The notes beneath the pieces are model-generated. The model was not told the DNA's origin. It made no database searches and worked only from the letters and a program-made list of their open reading frames with translations. Made by a program: the position numbers and the translations under genes. From the NCBI GenBank assembly GCA_022601135.1, contig JAHZJB010000014.1, forward strand, positions 1 through 37,009: DNA of 37,009 bases. Reading direction: 5' to 3'. Of this stretch, positions 8,390-15,932 are shown one piece after another. Origin of the DNA: Actinomycetes bacterium (GTDB lineage Bacteria > Actinomycetota > Actinomycetes > Mycobacteriales > Mycobacteriaceae). Every line of letters starts with the position of its first letter. The stretch's first letter is position 1.

Positions 8390-9478
8390 GTGTTTCGACT
8401 ACTCAGCTGCGTCTACGCGTTCGGCTTCCAGCTCACCATCAATCGGGACCTGGAGCACCCCGTTGCCGGCTGGCTGCTTTTCGCGGTCTTGATCGGGTGG
8501 AGCGCTCTGTGCGCCGCCGGATATCTACAGGGCTTTGGCCGCAGGCCGACATGGGTAATCGCCGAGATCGCCATCGTGCTGGCGCTCATGCTCTCGACCG
8601 AGCTCATTGCCTCCGACCGATGGGTGCTGGAAAACCAGTCCTGGCCGACCACCCTGTGGGCGACCAACGCCACCATCTCGGCAGCGATCCTGTTCGGGCC
8701 GATGGGCGGGATGCTCACCGGTCTGCTCGTGATGGCAGCCGGCGCCGCCCTGAAGGGATATGTCCACATCGACCTGGGTCGAAACGCGACGATCGTGGTC
8801 GAGTTGGCTGTCGGTCTCGCGGTCGGAATGGCGGCGCAGACGGCGCGCCGCGCCCATCAAGAGCTGCAACGAGCCGCCCGGTTGTCCGCGTCACTCGAAG
8901 AGCGGGAACGGTTGTCGCGGCGAGTCCACGACGGTGCGATACAAGTACTGGCGCTCATGGCGCGTCGAGGACGTGAAATCGGCGGCGAAGCAGCTCAATT
9001 GGCTGACTTGGCCGGTAAGCAGGAGCGCGCGCTACGCCGTCTGGTCAGCGCCGGCGATGCTGAACCGATCGACGGGGCAACGCTCGACCTCGCGGCGCTG
9101 CTGCGGCGTCGGGCCTCTGACCAGGTCTCGGTGAGTGTGCCTGCCGACCCGGTTCCTTTCGATTCGATCGTTGCGGAGGAGTTCTACGCTGCGGTGTGCA
9201 ATGCGCTCGATAACGCCGAGGCGCACGCCGGGGCAGGAGCTCACGTGTATGTCCTCCTGGAGGACCTCGGCGACCGCGTCACGGTGAGTGTGCGCGATGA
9301 CGGTGTCGGAATCCCCGGCGGACGACTCGAGGAAGCGGCTGGCCAGGGCCGGGTGGGAATAGCGAAATCGATTGTAGGACGAATACATTGGCTGGGTGGA
9401 AGCGCCGAGCTGAGCACGGGTCCCGGATCCGGAACAGAGTGGGAGCTGACTGTGCCGCGTGGGAAGAACATTCGATGA
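8390..9478 (+). CDS. MacS-family sensor histidine kinase (DUF5931, HisKA_3, HATPase)
   Basis: From GTG 8390 the protein has 362 residues. Residues 1-150 hold about five membrane helices of the DUF5931 type, with little extracellular sequence. HisKA_3 follows, with phospho-acceptor His180 in RRVHDGAIQVL. The ATPase domain has NALDNAEAHA (N box), DDGVGIPGG (G1) and GSGTEWELTVP. It should autophosphorylate and pass phosphate to the regulator encoded next, whose ATG overlaps its stop (ATGA). Conserved-looking residues VVPDPAAPLWRAAQ lie upstream of GTG 8390 without a start codon, so the true N-terminus is uncertain and may be frameshifted. The signal is unknown; a binding lipoprotein gene lies just upstream. 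Confidence 0.88.
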   Translation: MFRLLSCVYAFGFQLTINRDLEHPVAGWLLFAVLIGWSALCAAGYLQGFGRRPTWVIAEIAIVLALMLSTELIASDRWVLENQSWPTTLWATNATISAAILFGPMGGMLTGLLVMAAGAALKGYVHIDLGRNATIVVELAVGLAVGMAAQTARRAHQELQRAARLSASLEERERLSRRVHDGAIQVLALMARRGREIGGEAAQLADLAGKQERALRRLVSAGDAEPIDGATLDLAALLRRRASDQVSVSVPADPVPFDSIVAEEFYAAVCNALDNAEAHAGAGAHVYVLLEDLGDRVTVSVRDDGVGIPGGRLEEAAGQGRVGIAKSIVGRIHWLGGSAELSTGPGSGTEWELTVPRGKNIR

Positions 9479-10125
9479 GTGACCGGAGCGCCACTGTCAT
9501 GGTCGTCGATGATCACCCGATCTGGCGCGACGCAGTGGCGAGGGATCTGGCCGACGACGGCTTTGACGTGGTGGCCACCGCCGACGGCGTGGCATCGGCG
9601 AAGCGACGGGCGGCCGTCGTGCAGCCGGCCGTAGTGGTCATGGACATGCGGTTGGCCGACGGCGACGGCGCGCAGGCTACGGCCGAAGTCCTCCAGGTAT
9701 CCCCGGACTCGCGCATCCTGGTGCTCTCGGCCTCTGACGAACACGATGACGTGCTCGAGGCCGTGAAGGCAGGAGCCCTGGGCTATCTGGTAAAGAGCGC
9801 GTCCAAGCAGGAGCTTGCCGAAGCCGTCCGGGCCACCGCGCAGGGGCGAGCCGTCTTCACCCCCGGGCTGGCAGGCCTGGTACTCGGCGAGTATCGGCGC
9901 ATTGCCAGGAATTCTGTCGGGCCTGCCGAGCCGGCCCTGACGGAGCGTGAAACCGAGGTGCTTCGCCATGTGGCCAAGGGCCTGACCGCCAAGCAGATTG
10001 CCTCGCGTCTGTCGCTGAGTCATCGCACGGTGGAGAACCACGTGCAGGCGACGTTCCGCAAGCTACAGATCGGTAATCGGGTGGAACTGGCGCGCTACGC
10101 CATCGAACACGGCCTCGACGAGTAG
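9475..10125 (+). CDS. NarL/LuxR-family response regulator (partner of the upstream kinase)
   Basis: The 216-residue cytoplasmic regulator has a receiver domain (1-120) with acidic pair Asp12-Asp13, phospho-acceptor Asp57 in VVMDMRLADG, and Lys107 in GYLVKSAS. A LuxR-type helix-turn-helix follows at about 150-205 (LTERETEVLRHVAKGLTAKQI, then SHRTVENHV). The ATG overlaps the kinase stop by 4 nt (ATGA), so kinase and regulator are made together. Targets are not visible; the DUF2339 gene 44 nt downstream and the upstream lipoprotein gene are candidates. Confidence 0.94.
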   Translation: MSDRSATVMVVDDHPIWRDAVARDLADDGFDVVATADGVASAKRRAAVVQPAVVVMDMRLADGDGAQATAEVLQVSPDSRILVLSASDEHDDVLEAVKAGALGYLVKSASKQELAEAVRATAQGRAVFTPGLAGLVLGEYRRIARNSVGPAEPALTERETEVLRHVAKGLTAKQIASRLSLSHRTVENHVQATFRKLQIGNRVELARYAIEHGLDE

Positions 10126-10169
10126 TTGTACTCATCCGCTCGGGTGTCCGTCCCTGCGACGATGGCGGC

Positions 10170-12002
10170 ATGACCGAACCGCACACCGCAGTCATTGCCA
10201 GGCTTTCCGCCGATCTCGCGGCGGTATCACACCAGCTGGCCCGGGTGTCCACCGACCTCACAGCGCTGAATCGGATTCTCGCCGAGCCGCCGCCGCCGGC
10301 TCCGCGGCCGCCGGCTCGGCAGCCGGTAGCACCACCTCAGCCGTGGTACCCCGGGCCACCTCGGCCGCCAAGCATGCCGTACCGGCCGCAGTACCCGACC
10401 GCGCCTGCGCCCGCGAGGTCGCCAACTCCACGTTCTGAGGGCTGGATAGGAAAACTGCTTGCCGTCGCCGGCGTAACGGTCACCCTGATCGGTGTGGTGT
10501 TGCTGCTGGTGCTGGCCGCTCAGGCGGGCATCCTGCGGCCCGAGTTCCGGGTGGCTGCCGGAGCTTTCCTAGCTGCGGGCCTGGTAGGTGCCGCAGGCTG
10601 GCTCTATCAGCGCCCCGGAGGCCGGGTCGGGGCGATTGCGTTGGCTGCCACGGGTATCGCTGCGGCTTACATCGACGTCATCGCCGTGACCACGATCTAC
10701 GACTGGGTGTCAGCACCGGTCGGACTCGTCCTGGCTGCGGTTATCGCAGGCGTTGGGCTGACACTGGCCCGCCGCTGGGGTTCCGAGCATCTCGCGCTGC
10801 TGGTACTGGTGCCCTTGATCGGCTTGGCACCCGTCGTCACCGACGGCGTCACCCCGCTTCTCGTCGGATTCATGCTTGCGCTGTCTGCGGTGTCGGTGCC
10901 GGTCGCCCTCGGCAGGGACTGGATCTGGTTGCACGGGGCGCGGATCGCGGCGGCGGCCCTGCCGCCGCTGGTGGCACTCGCCGCGCGGTATGTCCACTCG
11001 AGTGAGGACCTCTGGCTTGCCGGCGCGTGCGGTATCGCAGCGCTGGTGGCCATCGGGTCCGCGTTGATCCTGCTGCCCGGCACGGCCAACCGCGGCGCGA
11101 TGGCGTTGCTGACCGCGGCCGGGGTGACGCCGGTCCTGCTAGTCGGACTTGCGACGAATCCTGTGATCGCGGCGCTGATGGCCGCTGCACTGTCCGCCCT
11201 CCTGCTGGCGATCGTGCTGGCCGGCGAGCGCTTTCCGGGCGTGCCCGGAGTGGTACGGCAGGTGTTCTCGGCGTTGTCGGCCGTTGCCGCGCTGATCGCC
11301 GTGACGGTGGCATTCGACGGCACGATCGCGGGGCCGATGTTGCTGGCGATGGCGTTGGTGGTGGCGGCGGCTGGTCGTCGCGACAAGATCGCACGATCGG
11401 CCGCGACGGGTTTCGCGATCATCGGCGCCGCTGTGCAGCTGGGCTACTCGCCGCCGCGAGCTTTGCTCGAGCCGACCGAAATCGGCTCCGCAGCAGGTAT
11501 CTCCACGTTGGTGTCCAGCGTGCTGCTGGCCGCCTGCGCGGTAGTGCTGGTGTGGTCGTGGGGGATTACGGCGCGCGCGCTGTGGGTCAGCGCCCTGGCC
11601 GTGATCGTCTATGCCGTCACGTCCTTCACCGTCACGGTGGGCATGCTCATCGGTGGCGACGACAGCGGATTCTATGCCGGGCACATGGCAGCGACCATCT
11701 GCTGGATAGCGCTGGCGGCGGCACTGTTCGGCTACGCGGCTCGGTCGCCCCGGGCTGATCGTTCCGTGCCGATCGGCGGCGGGCTGAGTCTGGTGGCCGC
11801 CGCCATGGTCAAGCTGTTCCTCTTCGACCTCGGCACCCTGGACGGCATCTTCCGGGTGGCTGTGTTCATCGTGGTCGGGTTGATTCTGTTGGGCATGGGC
11901 GCCGGATACGCGCGACTGCTGGACAAGCAAGACAAACGGACTGTCAATTCCGTCACACCGGACAGCGCGGCACCGCTCACATCGGAGGACCGGAGGGCGT
12001 AA
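10170..12002 (+). CDS. DUF2339 polytopic membrane protein
   Basis: The product is 610 residues. Residues 1-40 look like a short coiled coil (LSADLAAVSHQLARVSTDLTAL is part of it), and 40-90 are rich in Pro and Arg. From about 92 on there are more than a dozen hydrophobic helices with short loops, matching the DUF2339 family of predicted membrane proteins. The WIGKLLAVAGVTVTLIGVVL segment is the usual first helix. No catalytic motif is evident and the function is unknown. It follows the response regulator by 44 nt on the same strand and may belong to that regulon. Its 3' end overlaps the convergent cyclase gene by 26 nt. Confidence 0.8.
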   Translation: MTEPHTAVIARLSADLAAVSHQLARVSTDLTALNRILAEPPPPAPRPPARQPVAPPQPWYPGPPRPPSMPYRPQYPTAPAPARSPTPRSEGWIGKLLAVAGVTVTLIGVVLLLVLAAQAGILRPEFRVAAGAFLAAGLVGAAGWLYQRPGGRVGAIALAATGIAAAYIDVIAVTTIYDWVSAPVGLVLAAVIAGVGLTLARRWGSEHLALLVLVPLIGLAPVVTDGVTPLLVGFMLALSAVSVPVALGRDWIWLHGARIAAAALPPLVALAARYVHSSEDLWLAGACGIAALVAIGSALILLPGTANRGAMALLTAAGVTPVLLVGLATNPVIAALMAAALSALLLAIVLAGERFPGVPGVVRQVFSALSAVAALIAVTVAFDGTIAGPMLLAMALVVAAAGRRDKIARSAATGFAIIGAAVQLGYSPPRALLEPTEIGSAAGISTLVSSVLLAACAVVLVWSWGITARALWVSALAVIVYAVTSFTVTVGMLIGGDDSGFYAGHMAATICWIALAAALFGYAARSPRADRSVPIGGGLSLVAAAMVKLFLFDLGTLDGIFRVAVFIVVGLILLGMGAGYARLLDKQDKRTVNSVTPDSAAPLTSEDRRA

Positions 12003-13251
12003 CCACGTCGGATCGGCGGCCGACCAAGTACCAGGTGTGCATCAGGCCCTTGCCCTTGATGTCGACATGGCCGCGCTCCTCGAGTACAAAGGATGTGCGC
12101 AGACGCTCATAGATGTTGTCGGGCACCTGAATTCGGCCCTCCACGTCGGTGGACTCCATGCGGGACGCCACGTTGACTGCGTCTCCCCAGACGTCGTAGA
12201 AGAACTTTGTCGCACCGACGACACCTGCGACGACGGGCCCGGTTGCCATTCCGATGCGCAATGGCACGTCCCGCCCCACGGAGTCCTTGAGATCTGCAAC
12301 GGCGTCAGCGATGTCAAGGGCCAGGCTCGCCAGCGCCTCCAGATGATCGTCGCGGGGAATCGGAACCCCACTGACCACCATGTAGGAATCACCACTGGTC
12401 TTGATCTTCTCCAGGCCGTGCCGATCGACGAGCGCGTCCAGACCGGTGTACAGGCGATCGAGAAACCGGACCAGCTCGGCCGGTGCGGTGTCGCTGGCGC
12501 GTTTCGTGTATCCGGCGATGTCGGCGAACAGGATCGACGCGTCGTCGTATTTATCGGCGATAACGGTGCGCGACGGATCCTTCAGGCGTTCGGCGATGGT
12601 TCCGGGCAGGATATTGGACAGCAGCCTCTCGGAGCGCTCGTATTCGCCCTCCATCGCCTCCTCGGCGCGCTCGGTCTCACGCAGCGTGTACCAGATCGTG
12701 GCGACGATCATCACCGCCGACGACGCCGCCGAACTGATGTATCCCGCGGTGAGGCTCCAGGACGGACCGATCCCTCTGTCGTGGGGCACGGTGATTTCGA
12801 GCGTGATCGCGATGGCAATTCCGAGGGCGACAATCGCCGAGGCGAATACGATCCGCTCGATGCCCATCACCAACACCACCAGGCTGGCGGCTACCAGGAA
12901 GTAGAACTGTAGTCCCGACCCGGTCCCGACGGAGTAACACATGAATCCGAGCGACAGGTAGGAGACAACGACGAAGGTCATGCCCGCAACCACCTCGCCG
13001 AACACACGAAGCCGCGGAATCACCAGGAACGCGAGGCTGCACAGCAGGTTGACGATCCCAAGCCACCACAACGCGCCGCCCAGGACTAGCTGAAGAATTC
13101 CGAAGGACGCCGCAACCGCCGCGGCGATCCAGCTGGCAATGGCGAGCACGTACATCCGACGGTTGACCCGATCGCTGCGCTCCAGGCTCGGCGACGACTG
13201 GCAACCGGTCAGCGCTAGTTGCGGCACGCACACCGGGCGTTCCTTGAGCAC
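11977..13251 (-). CDS. cya: Membrane-anchored class III adenylyl cyclase (Rv1625c-like)
   Basis: The 424-residue protein converts ATP to cAMP. Six membrane helices span about 33-192, followed by a linker and a class III catalytic domain at about 233-405. Key residues are present: metal-binding Asp244 (LFADIAGYT) and Asp288 (KTSGDSYMV), purine-selecting Lys284 and Asp353 (FYDVWGDAVN), and transition-state Asn360 and Arg364. All six belong to one chain, so a homodimer with two active sites is expected, as in Rv1625c. The GTG at 13251 follows TAAACT at 6 nt. Gene order beside pdtaR matches M. tuberculosis. The promoter lies next to a duplicated tRNA end. Confidence 0.96.
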   Translation of the reverse strand: MLKERPVCVPQLALTGCQSSPSLERSDRVNRRMYVLAIASWIAAAVAASFGILQLVLGGALWWLGIVNLLCSLAFLVIPRLRVFGEVVAGMTFVVVSYLSLGFMCYSVGTGSGLQFYFLVAASLVVLVMGIERIVFASAIVALGIAIAITLEITVPHDRGIGPSWSLTAGYISSAASSAVMIVATIWYTLRETERAEEAMEGEYERSERLLSNILPGTIAERLKDPSRTVIADKYDDASILFADIAGYTKRASDTAPAELVRFLDRLYTGLDALVDRHGLEKIKTSGDSYMVVSGVPIPRDDHLEALASLALDIADAVADLKDSVGRDVPLRIGMATGPVVAGVVGATKFFYDVWGDAVNVASRMESTDVEGRIQVPDNIYERLRTSFVLEERGHVDIKGKGLMHTWYLVGRRSDVVTPSGPPM

Positions 13252-13257
13252 AGCCGG

Positions 13258-13263
13258 AGTTTA
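13258..13263 (-). promoter_or_regulatory. -10 element TAAACT for leaderless cyclase gene
   Basis: On the minus strand TAAACT ends 6 nt before the GTG at 13251. The -35 region would fall inside the tRNA-derived repeat at 13278-13302. Confidence 0.5.
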
Positions 13264-13277
13264 TCGCTCGACTACCT

Positions 13278-13302
13278 CTGAGCTGGTGCCCTCGGTGAGA
13301 TT
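13278..13302. repeat. 25-bp direct repeat, copy 1 (duplicated tRNA 3' end)
   Basis: This copy begins CTGAGCTGGTGCCCTCGG and is identical over 25 bp to 13646-13670. Nineteen of the bases correspond to the CCA end, acceptor strand and part of the T arm of the tRNA at 13652-13728. No tRNA body follows this copy. The arrangement looks like one end of an integration at a tRNA 3' end. Confidence 0.85.
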
Positions 13303-13389
13303 GGGTCTGTCGGTGGCTACTATGAAATTGCCTCCGATTATTGGCGACGTCGGTACGGTAGACCGCAATAACGCTGGAAGGATGTTGAG

Positions 13390-13641
13390 ATGAAGACTCT
13401 TACGAGGACCCTAGCCGCGGCATTGGTTGCCGGCGGCGCTTCGCTCGCGATCGCCGCAGCGCCCCCCGTACTCGCGTCGCCGGGGCTCGTGCCGGCCTGC
13501 GAAGAAGACGAAGCCGGCGGCGGGCGACAGGGCGGCACGAACACGCTGTGCGAGTCGCCTGGCAATGCTGAGCTCAATGCGCGGCCAAGCGTGCTTGCGC
13601 CCGGGGCCATGGGCGGCATGGCCGGCTTTGGCTTCATTTAG
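13390..13641 (+). CDS. Small secreted protein with two cysteines
   Basis: The 83-residue product has a Sec signal peptide (MKTLTRTLAAALVAGG, hydrophobic core, likely cut after VLAS near residue 30). The mature part is about 53 residues, with Cys37 and Cys54 able to form a disulphide, and a C-terminus rich in Gly, Met and Phe. The stretch TLCESPGNAELNARP resembles small secreted mycobacterial proteins I recall, but I cannot name a family. The ATG follows GGAAGG at 8 nt. The gene lies between the two copies of a duplicated tRNA end, so it may be insert cargo. Confidence 0.7.
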   Translation: MKTLTRTLAAALVAGGASLAIAAAPPVLASPGLVPACEEDEAGGGRQGGTNTLCESPGNAELNARPSVLAPGAMGGMAGFGFI

Positions 13642-13645
13642 CCAA

Positions 13646-13670
13646 CTGAGCTGGTGCCCTCGGTGAGATT
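13646..13670. repeat. 25-bp direct repeat, copy 2 (at the tRNA 3' end)
   Basis: Identical to 13278-13302. It covers the last 19 nt of the tRNA gene including encoded CCA, plus 6 bp beyond it. The two copies are 368 bp apart start to start. Confidence 0.85.
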
Positions 13671-13728
13671 CGAACTCACACTGTACGGGTTTTGAATCCG
13701 TTTCCTCTGCCAGTTGGGATACGAGGGC
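13652..13728 (-). tRNA. tRNA, anticodon CAA (Leu by codon table), short variable loop
   Basis: Read on the minus strand the 77-nt gene starts GCCCTCG, which pairs with CGAGGGC, and ends in encoded CCA. The T arm is GTGAG-TTCGAAT-CTCAC. The anticodon stem ACGGA/CCCGT has an A-C mismatch at its inner pair, and the loop TTCAAAA gives anticodon CAA. The variable region is only ACAGT, whereas bacterial tRNA-Leu normally has a long variable arm. The D stem also has a mismatch. The gene is clearly a tRNA; its leucine identity is inferred from the anticodon only. Confidence 0.85.
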
Positions 13729-13792
13729 GATCGGCACGCGGACTCTCACCATAGAGGATGGCCCCCCGCTCGCCCATCCGGCCCGCGACCGC

Positions 13793-13798
13793 CACAAT
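13793..13798 (+). promoter_or_regulatory. Possible -10 CACAAT for leaderless pdtaR
   Basis: CACAAT is a 4-of-6 match to TATAAT and ends 7 nt before the ATG at 13806. No ribosome binding site is seen. Confidence 0.3.
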
Positions 13799-13805
13799 GG
13801 CACTT

Positions 13806-14426
13806 ATGACCGGGTCACCGACAGACTCTCCGAAACCCTCGGCCAAGCCCCACCGGGTACTCGTCGCCGAGGATGAGGCGCTCATCCGGATGGACCTGGC
13901 CGAGATGTTGCGCGAAGAAGGCTACGAGATCGTCGGTGAGGCCGGCGACGGTCAGGAGGCTGTCGACCTGGCCGAGTCGCTCAAGCCTGACCTCGTGATC
14001 ATGGACGTCAAGATGCCGCGACGGGACGGCATCGACGCCGCATCCGAGATCGCCGCCAAGCGGATCGCGCCGATCGTGATCCTCACGGCGTTCAGTCAGC
14101 GCGAGCTCGTGGAGCGAGCCCGCGAGGCCGGCGCCATGGCCTACCTGGTCAAGCCGTTCAACGTCACCGACCTGATTCCTGCCATCGAGGTGGCCGTCAG
14201 CCGTTTCAGCGAGATGACCGCGCTGGAGACGGAGGTCGCGACGCTGTCAGACCGTCTTGAGACCCGCAAGCTGGTCGAGCGCGCGAAGGGTCTGCTGCAG
14301 GCCAATCAGGGAATGACAGAGCCCGAGGCCTTCAAGTGGATTCAGCGTGCTGCAATGGATCGGCGCACCACGATGAAGCGGGTTGCCGAGGTGGTTCTGG
14401 AGACCCTGGAAGTTGAGTCGCCGTGA
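13806..14426 (+). CDS. pdtaR: Response regulator PdtaR with ANTAR RNA-binding domain
   Basis: The 206-residue protein closely matches M. tuberculosis Rv1626, the phosphorylated partner of kinase PdtaS. The receiver domain has the acidic pair in VAEDEALIRMD, phospho-acceptor Asp67 in LVIMDVKMPRRDG and Lys116 in AYLVKPFN. A coiled linker (ALETEVATLSDRLETRKLVE) leads to the ANTAR domain, with RAKGLLQANQGMTEPEAFKW and TTMKRVAEVV. ANTAR proteins act by binding paired RNA hairpins that overlap terminators. The kinase gene is elsewhere. The start at ATG 13806 gives the family N-terminus MTGSPTD; an in-frame ATG at 13797 is the alternative. Confidence 0.97.
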   Translation: MTGSPTDSPKPSAKPHRVLVAEDEALIRMDLAEMLREEGYEIVGEAGDGQEAVDLAESLKPDLVIMDVKMPRRDGIDAASEIAAKRIAPIVILTAFSQRELVERAREAGAMAYLVKPFNVTDLIPAIEVAVSRFSEMTALETEVATLSDRLETRKLVERAKGLLQANQGMTEPEAFKWIQRAAMDRRTTMKRVAEVVLETLEVESP

Positions 14427-14602
14427 CACTCACCCGCCGGTGCTCCTGCTAACTTGTTCATCATGAGGTCACAGGTTGGTCACGGGGGCCGCCCGGGATC
14501 TCGCGGACGACCAACAGCCGATAGGTTCGGGCTGCGCCTGCGTGGCGTCGGTAGCAGTCGGCAGTGAAACACTCGGCAATGACATATTCAGGAGCTCTCT
14601 CG

Positions 14603-15931
14603 ATGACACTTCGAACTCTCGCCCGCGCCGTCGCCGTCGCGGGAGTTGCCTCGCTCGCCTTGACCGCCTGCGGGGGTGACTCGAAGGACGCCGCAGGCGA
14701 CGGGACGGCGGCGACGTCCGATGGTGCCGCCGAAGTGGTGTCCACCGATTGTGAGCCCGACCAGGCGACCCCCGGTGCGGCACCGGTCACCACGCCGCTA
14801 AAGATCGGCACGCTGTTGCCGGAGACCGGCACCCTGGCATTCCTCGGGCCGCCGGAAGTGGCGGGTGTGCAAGTCGCCGTCGACGAGGTCAACGACGCGG
14901 GCGGCGTGCTCGATCAGCCGATCGAGCTGATCACGGGTGACTCCGGTGACACCACGACCGACACCGCGAACGTCACAGTCGACCGCCAGCTCGCTGACGG
15001 GGTGAGCGCCATCATCGGTGCGGCCTCGTCGGCGGTTTCATTGAAGGTGATCGACAAGATCTCCAGCGCCGGTGTGGTGCAGTTCTCTCCGGCGAACACC
15101 TCCGACCAGTTCGTCTGCTATCCCGACAAGGGCATGTACTTCCGCACCGCGCCCACCGATGTACTGCAGGCCCAGGCGCTGTCGCAGTTGATCACCGAGG
15201 ATGGGGCGCAGCGCGTGGCGATCATGGCCCTCAACGATCCGTACGGGACCGGTCTGGCCGCCAACACTGTCCAAGATCTCAAGGCGGCGGGTATCCCCTC
15301 GGGCCAGATCAAGAAGATCGTCTACGACCCCAACGCCCAGTCCTTCAATGCCGAGGTTGACCAGGTCAAGGAGTTCAACCCCGACGCGGTCGCGGTGATC
15401 GGGTTCGAAGAGAGCGCCAAGATCCTGAGCCGGATGCACGAGGTCGGAATCGGGCCGTCGGACGGAATGCTCGTTTACGGAACCGACGGCAACATGGGCA
15501 ACGCCCTCGGAGAGAGCGTCGCACCCGGACTGCTGAAGGGGATGAAAGGCACGGCGCCGATGACAGAGATCAGCCCTGATTTCGAGAACCGGCTCAAGGC
15601 CGTCGATCCCGCGCTGATCGACTTCAACTACGCGGGTGAGTCCTACGACGCGGTGGTCATCACCGCGCTAGCCGCCGAGCAGGCCCAGTCCACGGCAGGT
15701 GTCGACATCGCCGCCAACATCAACGGCGTGACGCGGGACGGCGTCAAGTGCACGACGTACGCCGATTGCCGGGACCGGATCCGGGCGGGCGAGGACATCG
15801 ACTATGACGGAATCACCGGCGAGCTGGCGTTCGGCCCTGCGGGTGAACCTTCCGTCGGCTCGTACGGCAGCCTCGAGTTCGGTCCGGACAACACGCTGCA
15901 GACCAACGACTTCATCATCGTCAACTCCTGA
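14603..15931 (+). CDS. Branched-chain amino-acid type ABC transporter substrate-binding lipoprotein (first of two)
   Basis: The 442-residue product has a signal peptide ending LALTAC, with Cys23 the lipidated residue, and a Ser/Asp/Ala linker. A LivJ-type family 5 binding domain follows: KIGTLLPETGTLAFLGPPEV, GVQVAVDEVNDAGGVL, DGVSAIIGAASSAVSLKV, and YDAVVITALAAEQA near the end. It should capture branched-chain amino acids or related compounds outside the membrane for the Liv permease encoded convergently. ATG 14603 follows AGGAG at 8 nt. Its stop lies 1 nt from the stop of livF. The ligand cannot be fixed from sequence. Confidence 0.93.
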   Translation: MTLRTLARAVAVAGVASLALTACGGDSKDAAGDGTAATSDGAAEVVSTDCEPDQATPGAAPVTTPLKIGTLLPETGTLAFLGPPEVAGVQVAVDEVNDAGGVLDQPIELITGDSGDTTTDTANVTVDRQLADGVSAIIGAASSAVSLKVIDKISSAGVVQFSPANTSDQFVCYPDKGMYFRTAPTDVLQAQALSQLITEDGAQRVAIMALNDPYGTGLAANTVQDLKAAGIPSGQIKKIVYDPNAQSFNAEVDQVKEFNPDAVAVIGFEESAKILSRMHEVGIGPSDGMLVYGTDGNMGNALGESVAPGLLKGMKGTAPMTEISPDFENRLKAVDPALIDFNYAGESYDAVVITALAAEQAQSTAGVDIAANINGVTRDGVKCTTYADCRDRIRAGEDIDYDGITGELAFGPAGEPSVGSYGSLEFGPDNTLQTNDFIIVNS

Positions 15932-15932
15932 G

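Noticed and set aside
14427..14602. Interval before the first Liv binding-protein gene examined for a riboswitch or small RNA
   Set aside because: Only a GGTCAC direct repeat near 14465 and 14475 and the AGGAG site were seen; no conserved structure was recognised.
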